A stretch of DNA of 64,000 bases from the NCBI GenBank assembly GCA_963797485.1, contig CAWCPF010000002.1:496001-560000 (forward strand). Reading direction: 5' to 3'. The notes below the pieces were generated by a model. It had not been told where the DNA came from. It saw nothing but the letters and a program-made list of their open reading frames with translations, and made no database searches. Below, piece by piece: positions 1 to 9,039 of this stretch. Numbering within the stretch: position 1 is the stretch's first letter; each line of letters begins with the position of its first letter. The position numbers and the translations under genes are program-made. The stretch comes from CAWAND01 sp963797485 (GTDB taxonomy: Bacteria > Chloroflexota > Anaerolineae > Anaerolineales > E44-bin32).

Positions 1-794
1 CGACCTACGACCAGTTTGAACAGGGTTATGCCGATACGGCCTCGGTCCAGGTGAGCTACGGATTGGTCGCCGGAGACGCCGGCGCCGGCCAGCTGTACTA
101 CACCGTCCCGGTCGTGTTGAAATCCCAACCCACCGCAGGCGATCTGCAAACCTTCTCAGGTTGCTACACGCTCCACATCAGTCAACCGGCCGTCCAAGGC
201 GTCCCGCCATTTGAGCCGCTTGGCATTCGATCGGGCGATCTCCAGGTCCAGGACAACGACGCCGACACGGCGGACTTGGTGGCGCATGGGTGTGATTCGG
301 CGCCCACGGCTCAGACCCCGCCCATGGACCCGCAACCCACGACGGCGCCGACCGGGCTGAATTCCTCGATCTACCTCGATGACCGCAGCGGCCCCGTCCA
401 AGTGCTCCGATCTCTGTTGAATGCGATCAACCGCAAGGAGTATCTGCGCGCGTACTCGTATTGGGAAGCGGGCGGCAGCGACTTGCCGTCATTTGCCAAC
501 TTTGAGCAGGGCTACGCCGATACTCAGAGCGTCGACGCGGAGTTTGGCCAGCCCGAGGAAGGGCATGCCGCCGGAAACATCTACTACACGCTGGGTGCGG
601 CCCTGACCGCCACTACGACCAGCGGCCAGACCCAATTCTTCGCCGCCTGCTATCTGCTCCATCAACCCCAACCAGCCAATCTGGGCGAGCCGCCCTTCCG
701 GGGATTGGCCATCCAGCAGGCGCACGCACAATCCACCACCAGCCAGAGCGATGCCCTCAACCAGCTCCCGCAGGCCTGCTCCAGCCTGCCCTGA
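1..794 (+). CDS. Secreted/lipoprotein-like protein with two tandem domains, 5' end outside window
   Basis: The frame is open from base 3, so the start lies to the left. Two copies of one domain are visible: the first retains YDQFEQGYADTASV near the left edge, the second has FANFEQGYADTQSV (bases ~490-530), followed in both by a Y-Y-T, C-Y-x-L-H and P-P-F pattern. A proline/threonine-rich linker (about bases 295-365) separates them. The second copy begins with LLNAINRKEYLRAYSYW, which resembles the start of NTF2/SnoaL-like domains, but I do not recognise the family. An extracellular role is an inference from the Pro/Thr linker and the lipoprotein gene next door. Confidence 0.7.
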   Translation, partial: TYDQFEQGYADTASVQVSYGLVAGDAGAGQLYYTVPVVLKSQPTAGDLQTFSGCYTLHISQPAVQGVPPFEPLGIRSGDLQVQDNDADTADLVAHGCDSAPTAQTPPMDPQPTTAPTGLNSSIYLDDRSGPVQVLRSLLNAINRKEYLRAYSYWEAGGSDLPSFANFEQGYADTQSVDAEFGQPEEGHAAGNIYYTLGAALTATTTSGQTQFFAACYLLHQPQPANLGEPPFRGLAIQQAHAQSTTSQSDALNQLPQACSSLP

Positions 795-871
795 GCCTTA
801 TCATCCTTCCCCGCTGGGCGCGGGCTACGCCGCGCCCAACCACATAGCCTTCTAAGGCTGAGGTGACTTCC

Positions 872-2457
872 ATGCTCGACAAACGGACCTGGATCCTGCC
901 CCTTACGCTGATCGTAAGCGTGATCGCCTGTCAGGGTCTCAACCCCTCCGGCGCAACCCCGCCGGTCGGCGCCGGAAACGATCCGACCCCCGCCGGATTC
1001 GCGCTGGCGTCTGTCACCGGCTCGGTCTGGGCAGATGATTGCGATTCGGGCATTGCGGCTGAACCGCCCCTTTCGGAAGTCGCACCGAACTGCGTCGCCG
1101 AGAGCACGTCCATCGGCCCGTACCACGCCGATGGCCAGCGCCAGGCGCAGGAGTCCGGCATCGGCGGTGTGACCGTCGCCCTGCTGACCTCGGTCTGCCC
1201 CGGGACTGACCAGCTTCAGACGACTGTGACGGGCGGCGACGGCACATACTCATTCTCGGGATTGGACGCCGGCAGCTACTGCGTCACGATCGATCCCAAT
1301 GCTGCAGCCAACCAGGATGTGCTGCTTACCGGCATTTGGACCCATCCGCAGGTTGCCCCCGCCGCCGTATCCGCCGATGTCGTGCTCCATGCCGGTGAGG
1401 CGGCCGCCGGACCCGACTTCGGTTGGGACTCGCAGTCCTCGCCGCTCCACGTACATGCGGCTGTATGGGATAACGACTATCACCTGCAAGTGTTTGACAC
1501 CGGCGCCGTGTTCGATCCGCAGGCACGTCCCACCTCCGGGCTCATGCCCTCGGCAGCCGTGGCGCAGGGACAAGTCTTCGCTCTTTCGAACAACCCTCCG
1601 GCGCTGATGATGTCCACCAGCGACGGCCCGTATCAGTTGGCATTCGTCGAGAACCCGGATTACGGCGTGGCGATCTGGCCGGGCGGTGGTGACCAACCCC
1701 CACAACTGGCCTGGTCGGCGATGCCGCACGACGAAACCGGTCTGGCGGCCATCTACGTCAGCAACCTGGATGGCACGGCGATGCGGACGGTGTATTCCGA
1801 GACCTTCGCCCCCCAAACGATGACCCATCTGGTCGTCCAAGGTTGGGCGTCAGACGGCGCCTGGCTGATCTTCAGCCGGGAGCCCTTTGGCATTGGCGGG
1901 TACATCCCCTTCGGGGGAGCCTCCAGCCTGTACCTGCTTCGGCTGGCTGACGGCCAGGTGACGCCGTGGGTCGAATTCGACCTCAGGGCAGGGGCACCCT
2001 TTGCATCGACGCGCTGTCGCCCGACGTGTCGCGAGTTGCCTCCCACTGCCCCCAAACGGGGGTCACGATTTTGAACCTGGACGGAGCAGGCCCGTCAACC
2101 ATCGCAGCCCCGGCTGAGGTGACCGGCTCATTCGTCCTTGGGAGCGCCAAATTCAGCCCGGACGGCAGCCAGGTCGCCTTCGGACTGGCACGCGGCGACC
2201 CCCAGAACGAGATGGGTTGGGTGGCCGTCTCGGACGGACTGTCCGGGCCGTCCCGCGTCATCCTCGAAAGCCCCGCTGGGGGATACTTCAGCGTCGTCAG
2301 CTGGCTCAACTCGTCGACCCTGCTGCTTCAGTGGGCCGGGGTCAGCTGCGGGGAGGACTGCCCGGCCGGCCTGTGGACGGTGGGCACGGATGGACAGGGA
2401 CTCACGCAAGTTGCCGACGGCACCTTCCTGACCCTGACCAACGCCGGCCAGCCCTAG
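872..2457 (+). CDS. Lipoprotein with SdrD/Cna-B-like domain and beta-propeller region, one frameshift
   Basis: The ATG at 872 follows a GAGGTGA ribosome site; a GTG at 863 is the alternative. Residues 1-20 form a signal peptide ending in a lipobox (VIAC). Next comes a Cna-B/SdrD-type fold (GSVWADDCDSG ... GGDGTYSFSGLDAGSYCVTI), then a region with TolB/WD40-like strands (SPDGSQVAFGL). The frame breaks near 1985-2000, within a G-rich stretch: the sequence lacks one base there, and the second part (ALSPDVSRVASHC onward) continues in another frame to 2457. With one base restored the gene is 528 codons. A surface-anchored role is inferred; the substrate is unknown. Confidence 0.75.
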
Positions 2458-2502
2458 AAGCTGACGGGCGCCCTCTCAGCTGCGGGTGGGACCCGACAAA
2501 CC

Positions 2503-2536
2503 TACTGGGCTTGTGAATTACTTCACAAGCCCAGTA
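2503..2536 (+). terminator. Perfect 15-bp inverted repeat, terminator or operator
   Basis: Arms 2503-2517 and 2522-2536 are perfectly complementary around a 4-base loop and are followed by TTTTG, 46 bases after the lipoprotein stop. The centre (2511-2528) is TTGTGAA-N4-TTCACAA, which is also the form of a Rex or CRP operator and recurs elsewhere in the window, so it could instead act on the aminopeptidase gene downstream. Confidence 0.6.
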
Positions 2537-2633
2537 TTTTGACAGCTTGTTGTTGGCTCACCCATCGGGCGCGAAAATGATGGGCGGAAGCGGACGCCGG
2601 GGGCAGAGCACGCGCCACAAAGGAGGACGTCGG

Positions 2634-3896
2634 GTGCCGATGGATTTCGAAAATGCCATGCGTGGATATGCGGAGCTGGCCATCCGTACTGGGCTGAATT
2701 TGCAGCCCGGCCAGGCTCTGCTGATGGCCGACCCCAGCATTCGCTATGGGGTGCCTGCCGAGGCGGCGCCGATGGTCCGGACCCTCGCCCGGGCAGCCTT
2801 CGCCGCCGGCGCCCGGTCCGTCGAGCCGCTATGGGGCGACAGCCAACTCACGCGGCTGGGGTTGGACTCACAGGGCGAAGCTTGGATCGAGGCCATGCCG
2901 ACCTGGCGATTTGATGCCTCCGGCGAGCATGTGAGCCAGGGCGGAGCCTATCTCTCCTTGCACTGCCATGCCCCCAACCTGCTCGAGGACCTGGACGAGG
3001 GCCTGGCGACCAAGTTTCTCGGCCGGACCCTGCAGGCCTTCAATCCAACGTCTGAAATCACCACCGCCAACAAGACCAACTGGTGTGTCATCGCCATCCC
3101 GGTCACCGGATGGGCCGATCTGGTGTTCCCCAATCTCGATCCCGCCGATCGGCTGCCGCGACTGTGGCAGGAAGTCCTCCGCATGTGTCGGGCGGATCAG
3201 CCGGACCCGGTCGCGGCCTGGGCCCAGCACGTCGAGAATCTCAACGCGCGCCTGGCGTATCTCAACGCGCGATCATATCGTCAGCTCCGCTACCGTTCGG
3301 AGGGCACCGATTTCAGCGTCGGGCTGGCAGAAGGCAACCTCTGGCTCGGCGGCGGCACGCAGACGACCTCGGGCATGCCGTTCATCCCCAACCTGCCGAC
3401 AGAAGAGGTGTACACCCTTCCTGACCGATCGCGCGCCGAAGGGCAGGTCACTGCCAGCATGCCGTTGTGTGTCGCCGGCCGGGTGATCGAGGGGCTGCAG
3501 CTGCGCTTCGAGGGGGGGCACGTGGTCGAGGCGCACGCGAGGACCAATGAGGCTTTCCTGAAGAGCATGCTCTTATCCGATGAAGGCGCCAGCCGCCTCG
3601 GCGAGGTCGCTCTGGTCCCCAACAGCTCCCCGATCGCGCAATCGGGAATCCTGTTCTACGACACGCTAATTGACGAAAATGCGGCCTGCCATCTGGCGCT
3701 GGGTCGCGGTTACCGGGCGACCGTTCGCGGCGGGGACGCCCTGGACGACGCTGCCTTTGTCGCCGCCGGCGGCAATGTAAGCATCGTGCATGCCGATTTC
3801 ATGATTGGCTCGGGCCAACTGGATATCGACGGCCTCACCGCCGATGGGCAGGTCGAGCCGGTCATGCGATCCGGCGAATGGGCCCTTGACCTTTGA
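2634..3896 (+). CDS. M29-family metallo-aminopeptidase
   Basis: Releases N-terminal residues from peptides in the cytoplasm, using two metal ions. Metal-ligand motifs of family M29 (AmpS/PepS) are visible in order: RSEGTDF, the E of LGEVAL, the E and H of DENAACHLALG, and H and D of HADFMIGS near the end. GTG at 2634 is chosen because AGGAGG (2621-2626) sits 7 bases upstream; ATG at 2640 is possible. About 420 residues, normal for the family. It stands alone between two hairpins. A second, more diverged copy lies at 42.7-43.9 kb. Confidence 0.9.
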   Translation: MPMDFENAMRGYAELAIRTGLNLQPGQALLMADPSIRYGVPAEAAPMVRTLARAAFAAGARSVEPLWGDSQLTRLGLDSQGEAWIEAMPTWRFDASGEHVSQGGAYLSLHCHAPNLLEDLDEGLATKFLGRTLQAFNPTSEITTANKTNWCVIAIPVTGWADLVFPNLDPADRLPRLWQEVLRMCRADQPDPVAAWAQHVENLNARLAYLNARSYRQLRYRSEGTDFSVGLAEGNLWLGGGTQTTSGMPFIPNLPTEEVYTLPDRSRAEGQVTASMPLCVAGRVIEGLQLRFEGGHVVEAHARTNEAFLKSMLLSDEGASRLGEVALVPNSSPIAQSGILFYDTLIDENAACHLALGRGYRATVRGGDALDDAAFVAAGGNVSIVHADFMIGSGQLDIDGLTADGQVEPVMRSGEWALDL

Positions 3897-3965
3897 CCCT
3901 GCCCGAGCCGGCTTCGGGCGCGGATTTCAAACACACGGCCTGGCGTCACAGTGCGGGGAGAATTG

Positions 3966-3996
3966 AGAGACCAGGCCGCGAGCAGGCCTGGTCTCT
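3966..3996. terminator. Bidirectional hairpin between convergent genes
   Basis: A perfect 12-bp stem (3966-3977 with 3985-3996) around a 7-base loop lies 70 bases after the aminopeptidase stop and 40 bases beyond the stop of the convergent small gene. TTCGG follows; there is no long T-run, so efficiency is uncertain. Confidence 0.6.
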
Positions 3997-4036
3997 TCGG
4001 TTTATGAAACGCTCGGGATCGCATTCCCGGTATTTG

Positions 4037-4294
4037 TCAGGGGCACCCGCCCAGCGTGGCGCTCGGGGCTGAGGTGTTCATCACGGCCTGCCGTTCAAGA
4101 GCCTTGAAGCGTGTCTGCAGGCGGCAGCCGGTGCGCTCCATCCAGGCGCCCAGCCGGATCATGAAGGCGGCCACCCGATTTGCCCCGGGCTGGGAGGTGC
4201 CGCCCGCCGCCCGCGCCAGGCGCCAATTCTCGGCCTGCCGCATGGCTTCTACCCGTCGTTCTTCTTGGTCGATCACATCTCGCCAGGTCACCAT
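4037..4294 (-). CDS. Small hypothetical protein, 85 aa
   Basis: Starts MVTWRDVIDQEERRVE with a good ribosome site (GGGAGGA, 6-7 bases from the ATG) and is followed by a hairpin. The first 30 residues are charged and probably helical; the middle (FMIRLGAWMERTG) is amphipathic. No family is recognised. It is 54 bases downstream of the ArsR-type regulator on the same strand, so co-transcription is likely. Confidence 0.6.
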   Translation of the reverse strand: MVTWRDVIDQEERRVEAMRQAENWRLARAAGGTSQPGANRVAAFMIRLGAWMERTGCRLQTRFKALERQAVMNTSAPSATLGGCP

Positions 4295-4348
4295 CTCGTC
4301 CTCCCATGTCAGGGGCCGTGCTTCAACGCCGGCTGCCGCCGGCCGGGG

Positions 4349-5452
4349 TCACGACAAAAAGCCCCGCAAGGCTTGAATAGTGGCGTCGATTTGCTCAGGA
4401 TTGAGGCGGTAGGACTTGCCGCCGTCCGACCGCCTTTCAGACAAAAAGCCGGTAACGCTCAACTGGCGCAAATGCCTGGAGGCGGTTGACTGGCTGATGC
4501 CAAGCTGATCGATGATTGCCTGGGACGACAACTCGCCTTGTTCATGGATGGCGCTCAGAATCCGCAGGCGCGTGTCCTCCGACAAGGCGGAAATTCGGTA
4601 AAGCAGCTCCGCCCGCGTAAGCTCAGGCGAATCCCCCTCCATGCCGGCCGGCATGCGCGCCCCAAACAGCACCCACAGCGTGTCTTCGGCGAGCAGATGG
4701 CTGGTGTACGGGCCGGTGTGTGCCGACGGCACGAAGACCACCCGCTTCGCCGTCTCCATCCACTGCAGAGTCCGGCCGGGGGCGTGCAGGGTGACATGGC
4801 GCAAAGCCTGTTCGGCCGTCATCGTTTCAAGATCCACCCTTTGGAAAGCCTGGGCCGAGGTCCGCAGCATGGGCTCGACTCAATTCCACTCCGGCTCGAG
4901 GTAGCGAACCCACATCTCGCGGAAATGGTCGACCAGCATCTGCTTCATCTCATTCGGCCGGCCCAGAAGCGAGAAGGCGGCGCGCTCAATGTCTTCTTCA
5001 ACGTAGTCGTCATCGAAACGCGTGCGCAAGAACGCCAGATAGTCATCAACCGATCCCAGCGCCCACGACCAATCGGAGAGTTCACCCCTCGGGGTGGCAT
5101 TGGGGCGAAGGGGCAGGCTGGCGTAGCGCCGCATCAAGCGGTCCCGCAGGATCTCGCCGTCGAGTGTGGACAGATAGTCGACATAGGCCGGGAAGCTCGG
5201 CCAGCTCCTGTCTGGGACCACGGCGTAGAAGAAGCCCACCAGGGCCAGCCGATTGTGATGGCGCTGAGCATCGGTCATCTTGGCCACCGTCTGGACCACC
5301 CATTCGTTCAACCCCGAAAGCCAATCCAGCTCAATCATCAGATGCAGGCTGCCAAAGGCGTTGGCGGCCGGCTCTAACCCGACTTCGATCGTCTTGCTCT
5401 CCGGTTCCTGGATCAGTTCTTGGCTGGGGAGGGGCATGGCTTGGCCTTTCAA
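4349..5452 (-). pseudogene. ArsR-type regulator with DUF5937-like N-terminal domain, interrupted by in-frame TGA
   Basis: Two open parts in the same frame make one ~367-residue regulator. The N-terminal part (190 aa, ends YLEPEWN) and the C-terminal part (from MLRTSAQAFQ) are separated only by TGA at 4882-4880 and three codons. The C-terminal part carries a winged helix-turn-helix (LSEDTRLRILSAIHE, then LGISQSTASRHLRQL). In this family the two regions are normally one chain, so the TGA is probably a CGA-to-TGA change or a base error. The gene diverges from the MFS transporter and probably controls it. Confidence 0.75.
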
Positions 5453-5463
5453 CCTACTCGTTT

Positions 5464-5479
5464 ACCCGTATAAGCGGGT
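5464..5479. promoter_or_regulatory. Candidate operator, ACCCG-N6-CGGGT
   Basis: A 5-bp inverted repeat spaced by TATAAG lies 12 bases upstream of the regulator's ATG, in the intergenic region shared with the MFS gene. An AT-rich stretch (5485-5500) beside it could hold a promoter. Autoregulation is inferred from position. Confidence 0.4.
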
Positions 5480-5688
5480 TATGCACATAATATATTCGAA
5501 ACTGATGGCGATGTCAAGCCCTGGCGCAAAAACCCGTCTCATCTGGACAGGGCACCCCCCGTGTGGCATCATTTACCGGTTTGCGGGCCGGTTTCGACTT
5601 TTGGGGGCCGGGGCCCGCCCCGCGCGTAGCGCTTAGATCGGCACAGCGCCGCGCCGGGAATTTCCGACAGTCTGGCCGAGGAACCCCG

Positions 5689-6930
5689 ATGTTTCTGAAG
5701 AACCAGCAAGCTCGCCTGGCCGGCGTGTACCACGAATACCCGCCCAACTTCTGGGCCCTGGTCGGTGTGACCTTCATCGACCGTCTGGGCGGATATCTGC
5801 TGTTCCCGTTCTTCGCCCTTTACCTCACGCATCGGTTCGGCGTCGGCATGACCGAGGTGGGCCTGCTCTTTGCTTTGTTCTCGCTCTCCAGCTTCATCGG
5901 GAGCATGCTCGGCGGAGCCTTGACGGACCGGCTGGGGCGCAAGCGGATCATGATCTTCAGCCTGGTCACCACCTCGCTCAGCAGCGTGGTCATGGGCTTG
6001 GCGGGATCCCTGCAGGCCTTTTACGCTGTGGCGGTGCTGACGGGGATTTTGAACGAGACCGGGGGGCCGGCCTATCAGGCGATGGTGGCGGACCTGCTTC
6101 CCGAGCACAAGCGCACCGAGGGCTACGGGATCATCCGCGTCGCGTTCAACGTCTCGGCCGCCCTGGGGCCGGCCATCGGCGGGATCCTGGCCTCGCATTC
6201 CTACCTGGCGCTGTTCCTGTCCGACGCCGTGGTTAGCCTATTCACCGCCGGGCTTGTCTGGCGGGTTTTGCCGGAGACACGCCCGCAGTCCGAACCCGGC
6301 GCCAAGGAAGAGAATGTCGCCAGTTCGTTCGGCGGCTATCTGGTCGTCCTACGCGACTCGGTGTTCATGGCCTTTCTGGGTGCGTCGATCCTGATGGGGC
6401 TGACCTACATGAACCTGGGCACGACCCTGGGGGTCTTCCTGCGCGACGTGCATGAGGTGCCTGAGTCGAGCTACGGACTGCTGCTGGCGCTCAACGCCGT
6501 CATGGTGGTCGGGCTGCAGTTTCCCATCACGCGCCGCATCGAGCGTTTGCCCCAAATGCTGATGATGGCGCTGGGATCCGCTCTGTACGCCGTCGGGTTT
6601 GGGTTGTTCGGCTTTGCGGCGGGGATGCCCGCCTTCGCGTTGGGAATTGTGATCCTGACGGTTGGGGAAATGCTGGTGGCGCCGGTGGCGCAGGCGGTCA
6701 CGGCGCGCCTTGCCCCCGAACACATGCGCGGCCGCTACATGGCGGTCTTCGGTCTGTCTTTTGGGGTACCCTTCGCCATCGGCCCGGTCCTGGCCGGGCT
6801 CATCCTCGATCATGCCGATCCGCATCTATTGTGGTACGCGGCCGGCGGGGTTGGCTTTCTGGCAGCTTCGACCTTCCTGGTGCTGCACCGGCGGACCCGG
6901 TCGGAGCCGGCTCCAATTCAGCCGGCTTGA
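5689..6930 (+). CDS. MFS transporter, drug-efflux type
   Basis: An inner-membrane proton-driven exporter by family. ATG 5689 gives 413 residues with about 12 hydrophobic segments. The major facilitator loop motif between helices 2 and 3 is clear (GGALTDRLGRKR), and NETGGPAYQAMVADLLP resembles the motif C region of MdtH/YfcA-like exporters. Upstream reading adds a low-complexity extension that I reject. It is divergent from the ArsR-type regulator, a common drug-response layout. Its last 127 bases are repeated exactly at 12274-12400. Confidence 0.9.
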   Translation: MFLKNQQARLAGVYHEYPPNFWALVGVTFIDRLGGYLLFPFFALYLTHRFGVGMTEVGLLFALFSLSSFIGSMLGGALTDRLGRKRIMIFSLVTTSLSSVVMGLAGSLQAFYAVAVLTGILNETGGPAYQAMVADLLPEHKRTEGYGIIRVAFNVSAALGPAIGGILASHSYLALFLSDAVVSLFTAGLVWRVLPETRPQSEPGAKEENVASSFGGYLVVLRDSVFMAFLGASILMGLTYMNLGTTLGVFLRDVHEVPESSYGLLLALNAVMVVGLQFPITRRIERLPQMLMMALGSALYAVGFGLFGFAAGMPAFALGIVILTVGEMLVAPVAQAVTARLAPEHMRGRYMAVFGLSFGVPFAIGPVLAGLILDHADPHLLWYAAGGVGFLAASTFLVLHRRTRSEPAPIQPA

Positions 6931-7029
6931 TGGGCCTACAGATCGCGGCGGTTGAACTGTTTCAGCGCCAGTCCCACGGCCGCCGCCAAATGGACCGCGG
7001 CGCGTAGGCCACCCTCAGGCTGCTCGATG
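6804..7029. repeat. Left copy of ~225-bp direct repeat flanking the cassette array
   Basis: Matches 12274-12498. Bases 6804-6960 are identical to 12274-12430; the rest differs at several positions (6961, 6972, 6992 and a 2-base indel near 7002). It contains the real 3' end of the MFS gene plus a dead 3' fragment of the ABC permease (minus strand, ending QFNRRDL at 6936). The intact permease is at 12406. Confidence 0.9.
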
Positions 7030-7154
7030 CCGCAGCCGGCCGGCCGCAGGTCCCCGGTGGTCTTCCCGGGGGGTCGGGCGGAGATCCCGGTGCTCTTCCA
7101 GGGTCGCGAAGCACCCCCGAAGCGAAGCGGAGGGGCTCCATCGAGTTGTTGGCT
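7030..7154 (-). repeat. attC-like structured repeat, copy 1 (truncated)
   Basis: Read on the minus strand it begins CCAACAACTCGATGGAGCCC and runs through three potential hairpins. It is about 90% like bases 8884-9001 inside the third attC. The recombination box is degenerate (GTTGGCT on the plus strand at 7148-7154 rather than GTTRRRY) and the far end is replaced by the permease fragment. Confidence 0.65.
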
Positions 7155-7198
7155 GATCGGGAACCGACATTGGGCAGCCCGGGGTTGCCTCCCAGGTT

Positions 7199-7444
7199 CT
7201 AGCTGATGTCGGCGGGCACGGCAATCCACGGAATGACCTCGACAGTCAGATACCCGGATCTGGCCTTTGGATCGGCTTCTGCGAGGGCTCGGGCCTCGTC
7301 GCCTTCAGGCGCGTACACGCTGACGCCAATGATTTCGTGGTCAGAGACTGTTGGACCGTTAAGGACAAGCTTGCCTAGGATTTGGAGCTTCGTCAGGTGC
7401 TGGAGATGCTCATGATGGATGCGGTCATAATGGGGATCTTCGCG
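7199..7444 (-). pseudogene. YCII-domain protein remnant lacking a start
   Basis: The minus strand encodes a YCII-type ending (EIIGVSVYAPEGDEARALAE ... GYLTVEVIPWIAVPADIS, stop at 7201-7199). The frame stays open to the attC-like remnant at 7445-7491, but no start codon occurs in it and the expected N-terminal strand is missing. It therefore looks like a cassette gene cut at its 5' end by a cassette deletion or fusion. Confidence 0.65.
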
Positions 7445-7491
7445 TGAGGCGAGCCCGCGGCGGCGGAAGGGGCTCCATCGCGTTGTTAGGC
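7445..7491 (-). other. Partial attC site after DUF1697 cassette
   Basis: Minus strand starts with GCCTAAC (7491-7485), which also supplies the TAA stop of the DUF1697 gene, followed by AACGCGATGGAGCCCC, like the left arm of the other sites. The right arm is missing; the YCII remnant follows directly. Confidence 0.65.
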
Positions 7492-8139
7492 GCCCGGCTT
7501 GGGCTTCCTGCGCTTCTGTGGGCGGGGCGTCTTCTGGTTGGTCTTGGTGCTCGGCCGTAGGCGTCTTGGTGCTACTTGCTCTCTGTCGGTATCCTTCCGC
7601 ATGGCCATTTGCAGGAGTGTTGTGGTCGTTTTCCAGTTGCGAATGGTCATGAACTTGTAGGCGGGTGTCGCCATGATCTTGTTAAGTCGGCTCTTGGTGC
7701 GTAAGGAGCTGAGGCGTTGAGAGTAGATCACGCCAGGACCTGGCCAGACTTTGTCAACCCCCTCCCTAGGACTGAACACAGTCATAGCCTGACGCGAATC
7801 AATCCCCATCAGAAAGATCGCATCGCTGTGATATCTCCCCGGCTGCTCACCGAAACCTCTGGGCTTGTTGTCGATCACGGCTTGGAGCTGTTTCCGAGTC
7901 AAAACCAGGGCCTTGATGAGCTGGCTATCAAGCTTGAAGCTTTGAGGCAGCGCCTGTTCGATCTTGTCCCTTATCTCATCGGCACGCCTATTGGATTTCA
8001 AGACGACGTTACCGCTCGCAATGTAGGTCTTGACATTGGAGAACCCGAGTTCATCCAGGCACTTCTTCAATTCCGCCATGGATACCAAGTTCTTGCCGCC
8101 GACATTGATGCCACGCAAGAGCACTACATATGTGTTCAT
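7486..8139 (-). CDS. DUF1697 family protein (cassette gene)
   Basis: MNTYVVLLRGINVGGKNLVSM is the diagnostic start of DUF1697, followed by VKTYIASGNVVLKS, a conserved ferredoxin-like fold of unknown biochemical role. A basic C-terminal tail (PRPQKRRKPKPGA) runs to a TAA stop that lies inside the attC box. The ATG follows GAGGGGC. It is the fifth cassette, counting from the array's right edge, in the same orientation as all others. Confidence 0.85.
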   Translation of the reverse strand: MNTYVVLLRGINVGGKNLVSMAELKKCLDELGFSNVKTYIASGNVVLKSNRRADEIRDKIEQALPQSFKLDSQLIKALVLTRKQLQAVIDNKPRGFGEQPGRYHSDAIFLMGIDSRQAMTVFSPREGVDKVWPGPGVIYSQRLSSLRTKSRLNKIMATPAYKFMTIRNWKTTTTLLQMAMRKDTDREQVAPRRLRPSTKTNQKTPRPQKRRKPKPGA

Positions 8140-8267
8140 TGCCCCTCATCATGAGCCGAGTAGGTCCCCGTCAACCTTTCAACAACGAGGTGGCCAATCG
8201 TAGGAACCCTTGATCGAAGAACCCTTGGCGAAGATGGGGTGTATGGGAGGATTCCGCGGGGCCGGGC

Positions 8268-8331
8268 GCCTAACGCTTCGGTTCAGCGGCGGGACGCCCA
8301 GCGGACCGTCCGCTGCAACCGGTTGTTACGC
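8268..8331 (-). other. attC site, 64 bp, classical form
   Basis: Minus strand runs from GCGTAAC (8331-8325, one mismatch to RYYYAAC) to GTTAGGC (8274-8268). Its arms (CCGGTTGCAGCGG and, from the other end, TTCGGTTCAGCGG) pair with an unpaired base, the hallmark of a folded attC strand. It follows the VOC gene stop by about 25 bases. Confidence 0.8.
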
Positions 8332-8356
8332 CGCTGCTGCACAGGCTATCAGTCGG

Positions 8357-8701
8357 CTACAACTGCCAGAGGCCGTGATCATTGCCACCTTGGAGGTAGA
8401 TGGCAAACTTGCCATGGCCTGGAATCTCCATCGGCGGAACGGCGACCTCGCCGCCGGCTTGAACCGCTCCGGCGACGGCTGCTTCGATGTCGTCCACCAG
8501 CCAATACGGCCGCACCACCGGTTCCTCAGTGCTACGCAAAGGTGCGCGCACTCCCACGAGCCCACCCCCCGCCAGGGGGGCGGTCCGCGCGTTGCCGAGG
8601 CTAGCGTCAGGTTCGCCGAACTGCACTTTGTGTACCGAGGCGTATGCGGCACACACCGCGTCAACTTCCTTCGTCACGATCTCAAGATACTGAATCTTCA
8701 T
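8357..8701 (-). CDS. VOC superfamily (glyoxalase-like) protein (cassette gene)
   Basis: A 114-residue single-domain protein with two beta-alpha-beta modules: MKIQYLEIVTKEVDAVCAAY at the start and VRPYWLVDDIEAAVAGA in the second module, ending GKFAIYLQGGNDHGLWQL. VOC proteins bind a metal and act on small molecules or confer resistance by binding them; the substrate cannot be told from sequence. Its own attC follows. Confidence 0.8.
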   Translation of the reverse strand: MKIQYLEIVTKEVDAVCAAYASVHKVQFGEPDASLGNARTAPLAGGGLVGVRAPLRSTEEPVVRPYWLVDDIEAAVAGAVQAGGEVAVPPMEIPGHGKFAIYLQGGNDHGLWQL

Positions 8702-8739
8702 GGCTCACTCTACCTCCGGTGTGGGTATTGCCTGATGCG

Positions 8740-9004
8740 GCCTAACGGGCTCGAGATGCGAAGCCTGCACCCGCAGCGGAGCGGAGGGCGTCCTGCGTTC
8801 GTTGCAGGGAGCCCTTGAAGAATGCCAGGATCAATGACCGCCCGGCCAGCGATTGGAACCTATCTTAGACCCAATTCGACGCAGCTGGCCGGGCGCAGGT
8901 CCCCGGTGGTCTTCCCGGGGGGTCGGTCGGAGATCCTGGTGCTCTTCCAGGATCGCGAAGCACCCCCGAAGCGAAGCGGAGGGGGCCCCGTCGAGTTGTT
9001 GGGC
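8740..9004 (-). other. attC site, 265 bp, composite
   Basis: Minus strand runs from GCCCAAC (9004-8998) to GTTAGGC (8746-8740), with matching inner boxes (CTCGA at both ends). It is much longer than the other sites. Its interior holds the structured repeat shared with 7030-7154, a 12-bp perfect inverted repeat (8839-8850 with 8884-8895), and two related direct segments near 8765-8790 and 8965-8985, suggesting fusion of two sites or an insertion. Confidence 0.7.
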
Positions 9005-9039
9005 GGCGCTGAGGGATTGGTCTCGAGGTACGGGCGGTG

